Assembly (NCBI RefSeq): GCF_007176755.1
Contig: NZ_BJTV01000010.1
Location: forward strand, 231,988-295,987
DNA length: 64,000 bases
Direction of reading: 5' to 3'
DNA from: Streptomyces sp. 1-11
Lineage (GTDB): Bacteria; Actinomycetota; Actinomycetes; Streptomycetales; Streptomycetaceae
Made by a program: the position numbers and the translations under genes. Below the pieces are notes generated by a model. It had not been told where the DNA came from and did not search any database. It saw only the letters and a list, made by a program, of their open reading frames with translations. This document shows positions 7,927-16,303 of the stretch, in pieces. Every line of letters starts with the position of its first letter. Position 1 is the stretch's first letter.

Positions 7927-9384
7927 ATGGACGACAAGCGGGTACGGGCGAGCCTCGGCGAGATCGTCGGGCAGATCCGGCGCTACGTGCCGGCCATGGC
8001 GCCCTACTTCGAGATCGAGGCGCCCCTCGGCGCGTACGCGGCCGGGCTGCACCCCACGGGCGTCGATCCGGTCCACGCCGGACGGCAGGAGCGGATCGCG
8101 GCGGCGGTCGGCCGTGTGCTGCGCCGGGCCCTCGGCCCGGCCGCGCCGGCCGTCCCCGTCGGCGCCGCGGACGTGCGCGCCGTGAACATCGTCGACCACC
8201 ACCAGTTGCTCAACCATCCGCTGCTGCTGGGGACGAACGTCATCGCGAACGCGGACCGCCTGGCCGGCGCGGGCCCGCGGCGGCCCATCGTCACGCTGTC
8301 GTGCAGCAACGTGGCCCCGGGCAACCACTACATGCGCGGCGGCTTCCAGTACCGCGGGGAGACGATCGGGTACTTCGGCGCGAAGGAGCACCGGGACGCG
8401 ATGTACTGCGCCCCCGCCCGGCCCTTCGACTTCGTGGAGCGGCTGCGCGCCCTCAGGCGCTGGGACCGCTTCGGCCCCGACGACCAGGACTTCCTCGCCG
8501 GATACCAGGCCACCCTGAACGGCCTCGACTTCGCACACACCTCCCGCCACCGCGACCAGATCGCCGTCGCCCTGCGCGCCACCTGGCCCCTGCTGTTCTC
8601 CCCCGCGCTGCGTCCGCGCCTGCCCGACCTGCTGTACGCCACGATGGAGGACGTCACCCGGGAGTGCCTGCCCGACCTGCTCGCCGAGGACAACCCCCTC
8701 TCCGCCGCGCTCCTCGACGCCTCCTTCCGCGGCCGGGTGCTCGACGCCTTCCGCGGCATCACGGTCGCCTGGGACGAGGCCGCGGGCAAGGGCACGCACT
8801 TCTTCTGGCGCCGGCGCCCCGGCGGGCGGCAACTGCTGCGGATGTTCGCCGAGGGAGCGGACCTCGTCCCCGCCGACCCCCGGTTCCGCGGCCTCAAGGT
8901 GCCGTTGGAACGTCAGGCCCTGTGCGACCACCTGGAGCGTGAGGAGATCGTCCCGTCCGTGGCGCTGTGCGTGAGCGTCCTGCTGTACGCCGGCGTCAAA
9001 CCCCTGGTGGGCCCCGGCTCCCTCGTCTACACCACGCGGCTGAGGGACGGCTGGGCCGCGCTGCTGCGCCAAAACGGCCACCCGTTCGAGGCCGGTCTCG
9101 TGGCGGGCGTCGACACCGCCGGCATGATCGCGGGCACCCCGCTGTTCTTCGCGCGCGCCGGCGCCGGCGTCCGCACCCTCTACGCCGCCGACGTTTTCCG
9201 CCGGGGCGGGATGTCCGAGCAGTACGTGAAGTCCGTCCTGGACGTCCCGGTCAAGGACCTGCTGTCCGTGGGCTCCGGCGGCGTCTACGACCTGTTCCGC
9301 CACACGTACATCCCCGCGGACCGTCAGCTCACCGAGCGCGTCGGCTTCGACGAGGCCGCCGCGGCGGTCCACACGTGGCTGTGA
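7927..9384 (+). CDS. Unrecognised 485-residue protein of the hypEF operon
   Basis: I do not recognise this family. ATG 7927 has an excellent GGAGG six bases upstream, and the gene follows hypF by 11 bases, so it is the last gene of the rightward operon. The protein appears soluble (no signal peptide or clear membrane segment). Striking segments are 'NIVDHHQLLNHPLLLGTN' near residues 85-105, 'VTLSCSNVAPGNHYMRGGF' near 125, 'AAGKGTHFFWRR' near 290, and a glycine-rich 'VAGVDTAGMIAGTPLFF' near 400. The DHH element does not come with the other motifs of DHH phosphoesterases. The dense conserved-looking His/Asp/Asn segments suggest an enzyme, possibly the one using the HypE/HypF-derived group, but this is inference only. 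Confidence 0.7.
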   Translation: MDDKRVRASLGEIVGQIRRYVPAMAPYFEIEAPLGAYAAGLHPTGVDPVHAGRQERIAAAVGRVLRRALGPAAPAVPVGAADVRAVNIVDHHQLLNHPLLLGTNVIANADRLAGAGPRRPIVTLSCSNVAPGNHYMRGGFQYRGETIGYFGAKEHRDAMYCAPARPFDFVERLRALRRWDRFGPDDQDFLAGYQATLNGLDFAHTSRHRDQIAVALRATWPLLFSPALRPRLPDLLYATMEDVTRECLPDLLAEDNPLSAALLDASFRGRVLDAFRGITVAWDEAAGKGTHFFWRRRPGGRQLLRMFAEGADLVPADPRFRGLKVPLERQALCDHLEREEIVPSVALCVSVLLYAGVKPLVGPGSLVYTTRLRDGWAALLRQNGHPFEAGLVAGVDTAGMIAGTPLFFARAGAGVRTLYAADVFRRGGMSEQYVKSVLDVPVKDLLSVGSGGVYDLFRHTYIPADRQLTERVGFDEAAAAVHTWL

Positions 9385-9448
9385 CGGTGACGCGGGAACC
9401 CCGGGCCCGGACCGCGGCCCCGGCCGCGGAACACACCCGCCGGAGAAA

Positions 9449-9494
9449 CGGCCGAGGGCCGGTCCCGGATCACTCCGGAACCGGCCCTCGGCCG
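9449..9494. terminator. Strong hairpin terminator between hypEF operon and tRNA-Pro
   Basis: Perfect 15-bp inverted repeat (9449-9463 with 9480-9494) around a 16-base loop. It lies after the last gene of the rightward operon and immediately 3' of the leftward tRNA gene, so it can end both. There is no T-run, as is common in Streptomyces. Confidence 0.8.
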
Positions 9495-9507
9495 CGACTC
9501 ACATACG

Positions 9508-9581
<74 letters not shown>

Positions 9582-9772
9582 TTGCCCTCCCACGCGGGCG
9601 CTCCCGCGTGATCACGCAGGTCAACCCTACCGCACCCGGGCGGGCGCTCGCGCCCGCCGGGTCAGGGCCGGGCGGCCGGTGCGGCGCCGGCCGCGGACGG
9701 CGCGACGAAGTGTCCGTCCGCGGGGCCCGATGCCGCACACACTGTCCACGGCGGCGCGACGGCCGCCCTGGC

Positions 9773-9778
9773 TAGGGT
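9773..9778 (+). promoter_or_regulatory. -10 box of leaderless cupin gene
   Basis: TAGGGT followed by six bases and then the ATG at 9785, so the transcript should start at or next to the A of the start codon. Confidence 0.6.
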
Positions 9779-9784
9779 CGCCGC

Positions 9785-10129
9785 ATGACGCACAGCTTCG
9801 CTCTCCACGTCCCCGACGCCGACCTCGAACCCGAGCCCCTGGACCCGGCGCAGATCGTCTCCGGGAACCCGGAGGTGACGGGCAGGGTGGTGTGGGAGTC
9901 GGCGGACGGCCGGCAGATCCGCGGGGTCTGGCAGATCACGCCGGGCGTGGTCACCGACACCGAGGCGGACGAGCTGTTCGTGGTGATCAGCGGATCGGCG
10001 ACGATCGAGGTCGAGGGCGGCCCCACGCTGCGGGTGGGCCCCGGCGACCTGGCCGTGCTGCGGGCGGGCGACCGTACGACGTGGACGGTGCACGAGACGC
10101 TGCGCAAGGCCTACGCGATCACTCTGTGA
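9785..10129 (+). CDS. Small single-domain cupin protein
   Basis: 114 residues forming one RmlC-like cupin barrel of the DUF861 type (ureidoglycine aminohydrolase-like). The typical alternation is visible: 'TDTEADELFVVISGSATIEV' in the first motif region and 'VGPGDLAVLRAGDRTTWTV' in the second. The first motif has a Glu and Asp but lacks the usual pair of metal-binding histidines, so it may be non-metal or a sugar/ligand binder. It has a leaderless start (TAGGGT six bases before ATG; no ribosome-binding site). It stands alone after tRNA-Pro and before the Gfo/Idh/MocA genes. Function beyond the fold is unknown. Confidence 0.85.
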   Translation: MTHSFALHVPDADLEPEPLDPAQIVSGNPEVTGRVVWESADGRQIRGVWQITPGVVTDTEADELFVVISGSATIEVEGGPTLRVGPGDLAVLRAGDRTTWTVHETLRKAYAITL

Positions 10130-10264
10130 GGGCGGCCGCCCGGCGGGGCCGGCTCCGCCGGTCCGGCCGACACGTGCGCCGACCCGGTTGACAGGCTCGC
10201 CATGTCCGCACAAAGGTGATCCGGACAGGGTTGAACCGGGCCGGGCATGAGCAGAGGTGCCTTC

Positions 10265-11443
10265 ATGGTGGACGCACTCGGTGTCGCCGTCGTCGGTTTC
10301 GGCTGGATGGGCCGGGTGCACACCCGGGCGTACGCCCGGGTCGGCCACCACTATCCGCAACTGCCGCTGCGCCCCGAGCTGCTGACGGTCGCCGAGGAGG
10401 TGCCGGACCGGGCCGAGGAGGCCGCCGCCCGCTTCGGATTCGCCCGGGCCACCCGCGACTGGCGTGAGGTGGCCGCCGATCCGCGGGTGCGGGCCGTGAG
10501 CGTCACCGTGCCGAACTTCCTGCACCGGGAGATCGGGGTGGCGATGGCCGAGGCGGGCAAGCACCTGTGGATCGAGAAGCCGGTGGGGCTGACCGGTGCG
10601 GACGCCCGGGCCGTCGCCGACGCCGTCGCCCGGGCGGGCGTCCAGGGCGCGGTCGGCTTCAACTACCGAAACGCGCCCGCCGTGGAGGCCGCCCGCGACC
10701 TGATCGCCGGCGGGGAGCTCGGCACGGTCACCCACGCCCGCTTCCGGCTGTTCAGCGACTACGCCGCCCACCCGGACGCTGCCCTGACCTGGCGTTACGA
10801 GCGGGCCCGCGGCGGCAGCGGAGTCCTCGGCGACCTGGCCTCGCACGGCGTCGACCTGGCCCGCTTCCTGCTCGGCGACATCGCCTCCCTCAGCGCCGAC
10901 ACGGCCGTCTTCGTGCCCGTGCGGGCCCGCCCGGCGGGCACAGCCGCCGGGCACGCGCGGGCCCCCGGCGGTGAGCCCGGGCCGGTCGAGAACGAGGACT
11001 ACGCCGGCTGCCTGCTGCGCTTCGCCTCGGGCGCCCGCGGGGTGCTGGAGGCCTGCCGGGTCTCGGTCGGGGAGCAGAACAACTACGGCTTCGAGGTGCA
11101 CGGCACCCGGGGCGCGGTCTCCTGGGACTTCCGCAGGATGAACGAACTGGCCGTGAGCCGCGGCACGACGTACCAGGACCAGCCGGTGAGCACGGTGTAC
11201 GTCGGGCCGGGCGCGGGCGAGTTCGCCGCGTTCCAGCCGGGCGCGGCCAACGCGATGGGCTACGACGACCTGAAGGTCGTCGAGGCGTACCGCTTCCTGC
11301 GCTCCGTCGCGGAGGGCAGGCCGTACGGCGCCACCCTCGCGGACGCGGTGCACGGTGCGGCGGTGCTCGACGCCATGGTGCTGTCGGCCGGGACCCGCAG
11401 GTGGGTCGATCTGCCGCCCGGACCGCCGGGCGGCCCGGGCTGA
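10265..11443 (+). CDS. Gfo/Idh/MocA-family NAD(P)-dependent dehydrogenase
   Basis: 392 residues. The N-terminal Rossmann domain shows 'VAVVGFGWMGRVHTRAY' and the family's catalytic 'WIEKPVGLTGADA' (Glu-Lys-Pro). The C-terminal alpha/beta domain has 'RGGSGVLGDLASHGVDLARF', the Gly-Asp-x-x-x-His motif that binds a sugar hydroxyl. Such enzymes oxidise inositols, sugars and glycosides. I prefer ATG 10265 to the ATG at 10247 because AGAGGTG lies five bases before it and the protein then starts at the beta strand. A TTGACA at 10188 may be a -35, without a clear -10. It is followed at 78 bases by a second family member and, on the other strand, by a CUT2 sugar importer, so sugar or polyol catabolism is likely. 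Confidence 0.9.
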   Translation: MVDALGVAVVGFGWMGRVHTRAYARVGHHYPQLPLRPELLTVAEEVPDRAEEAAARFGFARATRDWREVAADPRVRAVSVTVPNFLHREIGVAMAEAGKHLWIEKPVGLTGADARAVADAVARAGVQGAVGFNYRNAPAVEAARDLIAGGELGTVTHARFRLFSDYAAHPDAALTWRYERARGGSGVLGDLASHGVDLARFLLGDIASLSADTAVFVPVRARPAGTAAGHARAPGGEPGPVENEDYAGCLLRFASGARGVLEACRVSVGEQNNYGFEVHGTRGAVSWDFRRMNELAVSRGTTYQDQPVSTVYVGPGAGEFAAFQPGAANAMGYDDLKVVEAYRFLRSVAEGRPYGATLADAVHGAAVLDAMVLSAGTRRWVDLPPGPPGGPG

Positions 11444-11520
11444 GACGGAACGCGCACCGGGCGGCCCCGCCCGGCACGCCCCCGCACCACCGCACCACCG
11501 CACTAAGGAGCCAGAGCCTC

Positions 11521-12525
11521 ATGCGCATCGGAATCCTCGGTCTGGGCCGCATCGGCGCCTTCCACGCCGCGACCCTCTCGGGTCTGGACGTGGTCGAGTC
11601 GCTCGTCGTCGCCGACCCGTTCCCGGCCGCGGCGAAGGCCGCCGCCGAGCGGTTCGGCGCCCGGATCGCGGACTCGCCCGAGGCGCTGCTCGCGGCCGGG
11701 GTGGACGGCCTGGTCGTCGCGGCGGCGACGGACGCCCATCCGGCGCTGATCCGGGCCGGGGTGGCGGCCGGCGTCCCGGTCTTCTGCGAGAAACCGGTGG
11801 CCCGCACCATGGCGGAGGGCCTGGAGGTGCTCAAGGCCCTCCGGGGCGCGCGGGTGCCGGTGCAGATCGGCTACAACCGCCGGTTCGACGCGGGGTTCAC
11901 GGCCGCCCGCGCGGCCGTGCGCGGCGGTGAGCTGGGCAGGCTGCACACCGTCCGCTGCACGACGTTGGACCCGGCGCCGCCGCCCGCCGCGTACGTCGCC
12001 GCCTCCGGGGGCATCTTCCGCGACTGCTCCGTGCACGACTTCGACGTCATCCGCTGGGTGACCGGCCGCGAGGTCACCGAGGTGTACGCGGCCGGCGGCA
12101 ACCGGGGCGCCGCCCACATCCGGGAGGCGGGCGACGCGGACACCGCCGGCGCGATCCTCACCCTGGACGACGGCACGCTCGCGGTGGTCTCCAACTCCCG
12201 CCACAACGGCCGGGGTTACGACGTCCGCATGGAGCTGCTCGGCTTCGAGGACTCCCTGTCGGTGGGCCTGGAGGACAGACTGCCGCTGCGGTCGGCCGAG
12301 CCCGGGGCGACCTTCCCGTCCGGCACCCCGCACGACTTCTTCATGGACCGCTTCGCCGCCGCCTACCGGGCCGAACTCGCCGCGTTCACGGAGGTGGTCG
12401 CCGGCGTCCGCCCGTCCCCGTGCACGGTCGAGGACGCCCTGGAGGCGGGCTGGATCGCCGAGGCGTGCACCCTGTCCCTGCGCGAGCACCGCCCGGTGAC
12501 GCTCGCGGAGGCACGGGCCGCCTGA
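11521..12525 (+). CDS. Inositol 2-dehydrogenase-like Gfo/Idh/MocA oxidoreductase
   Basis: 334 residues, the standard length for IolG-type enzymes. It starts 'MRIGILGLGRIGAFHA' (NAD-binding GxGxxG), carries 'VFCEKPVARTM' with the catalytic Lys, and 'GGIFRDCSVHDFDVIRWV' with the Asp/His pair of the active site. ATG 11521 follows AAGGAGCC. It belongs to the myo-inositol or scyllo-inositol dehydrogenase branch by overall look, but branch assignment needs a tree. Probably cotranscribed with the preceding dehydrogenase. The nearby CUT2 importer on the opposite strand would supply the substrate (inference). Confidence 0.87.
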   Translation: MRIGILGLGRIGAFHAATLSGLDVVESLVVADPFPAAAKAAAERFGARIADSPEALLAAGVDGLVVAAATDAHPALIRAGVAAGVPVFCEKPVARTMAEGLEVLKALRGARVPVQIGYNRRFDAGFTAARAAVRGGELGRLHTVRCTTLDPAPPPAAYVAASGGIFRDCSVHDFDVIRWVTGREVTEVYAAGGNRGAAHIREAGDADTAGAILTLDDGTLAVVSNSRHNGRGYDVRMELLGFEDSLSVGLEDRLPLRSAEPGATFPSGTPHDFFMDRFAAAYRAELAAFTEVVAGVRPSPCTVEDALEAGWIAEACTLSLREHRPVTLAEARAA

Positions 12526-12589
12526 GGGCGCTGCGCCGCCCGGTCCGGCCGGCGCAGCAGGTCCGGCCGGCGGAGCGGGGCCGCGCCGC

Positions 12590-12907
12590 TCAGAGGCAGT
12601 AGCGGACCAGCCACTCGTCGGGGTCGAAGGCGTCCCGCGCGGGGTCCCTCGGCGTGGCGGGGCGCGTCTCCACGGTGTCCTCGGGCCGGACCCGCTCCGG
12701 CAGCGCGCCGAACCGGGCACGGCGCGCGGTCGCGGCCGTGTCCGTGGGCGTGTCCGTGTCCGTGTCCGTGGCCGGCTCCCGGTGCGCCGTCCGCGGCCCG
12801 CCGCTCCCGTTCGTCCGGTGCGCCCGGTCCGGGGCGTGCGCGTCGTCCGGCTCGGGCATCCGGTTCAAGTCGTGCGCGTCGTTCGGCTCGTGCGTCTCGT
12901 TCGTCAA
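12590..12907 (-). CDS. Small acidic repeat-rich protein of unknown function
   Basis: A 105-residue frame from TTG 12907, chosen because GGGGAG lies six bases ahead. The N-terminal half is low-complexity: degenerate 'EPNDAH / EPDDAH / PDRAH' units and a 'TDTDTDTPTDT' tract encoded by a GTGTCC hexamer repeat (12738-12771). The C-terminal half looks ordered and ends 'FDPDEWLVRYCL'. It follows the ABC ATPase gene by 83 bases in the same direction and could be its operon mate. I do not recognise a family. The compositional repeat alone can create a false frame in GC-rich DNA, so its reality as a gene is uncertain. Confidence 0.42.
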   Translation of the reverse strand: MTNETHEPNDAHDLNRMPEPDDAHAPDRAHRTNGSGGPRTAHREPATDTDTDTPTDTAATARRARFGALPERVRPEDTVETRPATPRDPARDAFDPDEWLVRYCL

Positions 12908-12990
12908 CTCGGTCTCCCCGTGAGCTCGTACGGACCCGTACACCTTCCTGAACGCACGGGACCGGTCCGTCGTTCCGTGCGCCGGCGCCG

Positions 12991-13902
12991 TCAGCCGTCC
13001 GTCTCCGCGGAGCCGGCCGGCGGGGCGGTGCGGTCCTCCGCCTCCGGCAGCCCGTCGACGTCCACCCCGCGCACCTGCGCGAGTTCGTGCTTGAGCACGG
13101 CGAGTTCGGCGCCGCCCGCCATGTGGTCGGTCAGCTCCTCCACGGTGATCTCGGCGCGGGCGGCGCTGAGTTCGAGGGTGCCGAGGCGCAGCACGCTGAA
13201 GTGGTCGCCGACCATGTAGGCGTGGTGCGGGTTGTGGGTGATGAAGATGACGCCGAGCCCGCGGTCGCGGGCGGCGGCGATGTACTTCAGGACCACGCCG
13301 GACTGCCTGACGCCCAGGGCCGCCGTCGGCTCGTCCAGGATGAGCACCCGGGCGCCGAAGTGGACGGCCCGGGCGATGGCCACGCACTGGCGCTGGCCGC
13401 CGGACAGGGTGCCGACGGGCTGCTCCAGGTCGTCCAGGACGATGCCCATGTCACGCAGTTCCCGGTCGCAGGTCGCCTTCATGCGGGCGATGTCCAGGCG
13501 CCGCACCGGCCAGGGCCCCTTGGTCAGCTCGGAGCCGAGGAAGAAGTTCCGCCACACCGGCATGAGGGGGACGGTGGCGAGGTCCTGGTAGACGGCGGCG
13601 ATGCCGCGGCCGAGAGCCTCGCGCGGGGTGCCGAAGCGCACCGGGCGGCCGTCCACCAGGAGTTCGCCCTCGGTGTGCCGGTGCAGCCCGGACACTATCT
13701 TGATGAGGGTGGACTTCCCGGCGCCGTTGTCGCCGAGGACGCAGGTCACCCGGCCCGCGTGCACCCTGAGGTCGACGCCGTGCAGGGCGCGGACGGTGCC
13801 GTAGGACTTGCCCGCGCCGCGCAGTTCGACGATCGGGCCGTCCGCGGCGGGCGCGATGTCCCGCCGGGCCGTGCCGGTGGTCCCGGTCTGGTTCGTGGTC
13901 AT
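12991..13902 (-). CDS. CUT2-type sugar ABC transporter ATPase (single domain)
   Basis: 303 residues with one ABC domain: Walker A 'GDNGAGKST', Q-loop 'VYQDLATV', signature 'LSGGQRQ', Walker B 'VLILDEPTA' and H-loop 'ITHNP'. CUT2 ATPases of the RbsA/XylG type usually have two ABC cassettes in about 500 residues; this is the one-cassette FrcA-like form, so it must work as a homodimer. The last 55 residues are a variable polar tail. The start ATG 13902 lies six bases after the permease stop, with GGAGG overlapping that stop. It drives uptake through the permease at 13909-14982. Confidence 0.9.
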   Translation of the reverse strand: MTTNQTGTTGTARRDIAPAADGPIVELRGAGKSYGTVRALHGVDLRVHAGRVTCVLGDNGAGKSTLIKIVSGLHRHTEGELLVDGRPVRFGTPREALGRGIAAVYQDLATVPLMPVWRNFFLGSELTKGPWPVRRLDIARMKATCDRELRDMGIVLDDLEQPVGTLSGGQRQCVAIARAVHFGARVLILDEPTAALGVRQSGVVLKYIAAARDRGLGVIFITHNPHHAYMVGDHFSVLRLGTLELSAARAEITVEELTDHMAGGAELAVLKHELAQVRGVDVDGLPEAEDRTAPPAGSAETDG

Positions 13903-13908
13903 GGGAGG

Positions 13909-14982
13909 TCACCTCCGGGTGGCCGTGCGCCGGACCCACAGATTGATCAGGACGGCGCCGAGCAGCATGACGCCGAGGAAGGCCTTGAACCAGTCGGGGT
14001 TCCAGCCGGCGAAGACGATGCCCTGGTTCACCATGCCGAACATGAAGGCGCCGAAGACGGGCCCGATCGCCGTGCCGTGGCCGCCGGTGAGCAGGCAGCC
14101 GCCGATGACGGCCGCGGAGATGTAGATCAGCTCCTGGCCGACGCCCTCGCCGGACTGCACGGTGTTGAAGGAGAACAGGTTGTGCATGCCGGTGAACCAG
14201 GCGCCGAGGCCGACCAGCATGAAGAGGGTGATCTTGGTGAAGGTGACCGGCACGCCGACGGCCCGGGCGCTCTGCGCGCTGCCGCCGACGGCGAAGACCC
14301 AGTTGCCGTACCTGGTGCGCAGCAGCAGCCAGGTGGCCAGGGCCGCGAAGGCGAGCCAGTAGAACACGGTGATCTTCACCTGGACGCCGCCGATGCCGAC
14401 GGAGGAGGCGAAGATCCTCTTGGCCTGGCCGAAGCCGTCCATGTCGCTGATGTCGTCGGTGGCGACGTTGTCGGTGACCAGCTTGGTGACGGCGAGGTTG
14501 ACGCCCTGCAGGATCAGGAAGGTGCCGAGGGTGACCAGGAAGCTCGGCAGCCCGGTCCTCGTCACCATCCAGCCGTTGAGCGCCCCGACGCCCAGCGACA
14601 GCACGAGGGCGACGACGACTCCGGTCCACACGTTCACCGTGAGCTGGTAGCTGAGCATGCTCGCGGTGAGCGCGGAGCTGATCACGGCGACGCCCGCGGA
14701 CAGGTCGAACTCGCCGCCGATCATCAGCAGGGCCACGGGGAGCGCCATGATGCCGATGGTGGAGGACTGGTAGAGGACCGTGGCCATCGAGCTGCCCTGG
14801 CGCAGCGAGGGCGCCGCGATCAGGAAGAAGACCAGCACCGCGAGGGCGCCCAGGAGGACGCCCACCTCCGGGCGGGCCAGCAGTCGCAGGACCAGCGGGC
14901 GCCGCGCGGTGCGGCCGTCGCCGGCGGGGCCGGGCGCCGGCGACGGCCCCGTGACCGGACCGGCGTGCGGCGTCACGCTCAT
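13909..14982 (-). CDS. CUT2-type sugar ABC transporter permease
   Basis: 357 residues with about ten hydrophobic segments, of the RbsC/FrcB (BPD_transp_2) family. Characteristic stretches include 'GGEFDLSAGVAVISSALTA', which is the family's 'GxxDLSVG' motif, and 'TGGHGTAIGPVFGAFMFG', corresponding to the conserved 'GGxGtxxGaxxGa'. The N-terminal 30 residues are Pro/Gly-rich and cytoplasmic. ATG 14982 overlaps the stop of the binding-protein gene by one base (TGATG), so the two are coupled. With the single ATPase and the lipoprotein it forms a complete ribose/inositol-type importer. Confidence 0.92.
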   Translation of the reverse strand: MSVTPHAGPVTGPSPAPGPAGDGRTARRPLVLRLLARPEVGVLLGALAVLVFFLIAAPSLRQGSSMATVLYQSSTIGIMALPVALLMIGGEFDLSAGVAVISSALTASMLSYQLTVNVWTGVVVALVLSLGVGALNGWMVTRTGLPSFLVTLGTFLILQGVNLAVTKLVTDNVATDDISDMDGFGQAKRIFASSVGIGGVQVKITVFYWLAFAALATWLLLRTRYGNWVFAVGGSAQSARAVGVPVTFTKITLFMLVGLGAWFTGMHNLFSFNTVQSGEGVGQELIYISAAVIGGCLLTGGHGTAIGPVFGAFMFGMVNQGIVFAGWNPDWFKAFLGVMLLGAVLINLWVRRTATRR

Positions 14983-16001
14983 CAGCGGGTGCCCTTCGCG
15001 GCGAACTCGGCGACCTTGTCGACGTTGGACCTGTCGACGAAGGCCGGGCCGGTCAGCACCGGCTGCTCGCCACCGCCGCTGTAGTTGCCGTTGGTCCGGT
15101 ACAGCCACAGGGAGTCGATCGCCAAGTAGCCCTGGAGGTAGGGCTGCTGGTCGACGGCGAACTGGATGGTGCCCTTCTTGACGGCGGCGGTGAGGTTCTT
15201 GTTCAGGTCGAAGGTGGCGATCCGGGCCTTGCTGCCCGCGTCGTCCACCGACTGCACGGCGGTCAGGGCGAAGGGCGCGCCCAGCGTGACCACGTGGTCG
15301 ATGGACTTGTCCTGCTTCAGCTTGGCCGTGATCGTCGACTTCACGGACGGCATGTCGGCGCCGTTCACGTACAGGTTCTCCGTCGTGCCGGAGAACGTCT
15401 TCCGCAGGCCGTCGCAGCGCTGGGTGAGGCCGATGTTGCCCTGCTCCTGGATGACGCACACGGCCTTCTCGGCCCCGACCTCGTTCAGCTTCCTGCCGAA
15501 CGCCTCGCCGGCGACCGTCTCGTCCTGCCCGAAGAACTGCAGCAGGCCGAGCTTCTTCCAGTCGCTGAGACCGGAGTTCAGGCCGACGACGGGGATGCCG
15601 GCCGCGCCCGCCTTGCCGACGACGTCCTTCATGGCGTCCGGCTTGGCCAGGGTGACGGCGATGCCGTCGACCTTCTGGTCGACGGCGTTCTGGACGAGTC
15701 CGGCCTGCCGGCCGGCGTCGGGGTCGTGGGAGTAGACGAGCTTGATGTTGTCCTTGGCGGCGGCCGCCTCGGCGCCCTTGCGGACGATGTCCCAGAAGGT
15801 GTCGCCCGGCGACTGGTGGGTGACGAGGGCGACGGTCATCCGGGGGGTGTTCGCCTTGCCCGCGGCGGCGCCCGAACCGCCCTCCTCGGCTTTCTTCCCG
15901 CCGGACCCGCTGGAGCAGCCGGCGAGGGTGAGGGCTGCCGCGGCGGCCACGGCCACGACGGGGGCCAGGCGGCGGGAGCGGAAGTGAGCGGAGCGGTCCA
16001 T
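14982..16001 (-). CDS. Sugar-binding lipoprotein of the CUT2 importer
   Basis: 339 residues. The signal peptide has an Arg-rich n-region and a lipobox 'LTLAGC' (Cys29), so it is a membrane-anchored lipoprotein. A Gly/Ser linker follows, then a periplasmic-binding-protein type I fold (Peripla_BP_4): 'VALVTHQSPGDTFWDIVRKG' at the start of the fold, 'GIPVVGLNSG' and 'RIATFDLNK' are typical. It captures a monosaccharide or polyol outside the cell and delivers it to the permease. ATG 16001 has GAGGTG nine bases upstream. First gene of the leftward operon, divergent from a second sugar importer. Substrate unknown; inositol is plausible from the neighbouring dehydrogenases. Confidence 0.9.
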   Translation of the reverse strand: MDRSAHFRSRRLAPVVAVAAAAALTLAGCSSGSGGKKAEEGGSGAAAGKANTPRMTVALVTHQSPGDTFWDIVRKGAEAAAAKDNIKLVYSHDPDAGRQAGLVQNAVDQKVDGIAVTLAKPDAMKDVVGKAGAAGIPVVGLNSGLSDWKKLGLLQFFGQDETVAGEAFGRKLNEVGAEKAVCVIQEQGNIGLTQRCDGLRKTFSGTTENLYVNGADMPSVKSTITAKLKQDKSIDHVVTLGAPFALTAVQSVDDAGSKARIATFDLNKNLTAAVKKGTIQFAVDQQPYLQGYLAIDSLWLYRTNGNYSGGGEQPVLTGPAFVDRSNVDKVAEFAAKGTR

Positions 16002-16080
16002 CGTTCGTGCACCTCACTGTGCTACGGGGACAGGACGCTGTTGCGCTGGCACGGGATCCAACCCCCCCTGCGGAGCCCGC

Positions 16081-16110
16081 TGTCAATACTTTGTCAAGAC
16101 ATCACTTCAA
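16081..16110 (-). promoter_or_regulatory. Promoter/operator region of the CUT2 operon with repeated TTGACA
   Basis: In an unusually AT-rich patch the reverse strand reads TTGACAA (16097-16091) and again TTGACA (16086-16081), 11 bases apart in direct repeat, preceded by TTGAAG at 16110-16105. The repeats could be a -35 plus an activator or repressor site. I cannot see a good -10 at the right distance, so the exact start site is open. It lies 80-110 bases before the binding-protein gene. Confidence 0.4.
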
Positions 16111-16171
16111 GGCGCCCGTTCGGCCGCGGTCACGTTTCGGGCAAGAGAACCGCCGGTGCGAGCGGGACCTA

Positions 16172-16200
16172 TTGACGCCGGGCGGAGGTCGGGCTGTCAT
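16172..16200 (+). promoter_or_regulatory. Candidate promoter of the CUT1 sugar importer operon
   Basis: TTGACG (16172-16177), 17-base spacer, TGTCAT (16195-16200). It lies about 105 bases before the solute-binding protein gene, which has AGGAG in front of its ATG. The rest of the 302-base divergent gap shows nothing else I can name. Confidence 0.45.
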
Positions 16201-16303
16201 TACGCCCACGCTGTTCGGTCGAGTTGATTTCTGAGCGGTTTCGAGGACCTGTCGGTGATCGACTCATCCCCTTGGCCGGACCCCGCAATCCTCAGGAGCC
16301 GCC

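Noticed and set aside
7927..9384. DHH phosphoesterase assignment from the 'DHH' residues
   Set aside because: The other DHH-family motifs (the N-terminal DxD strand and the DHHA1 GGGH element) are absent.
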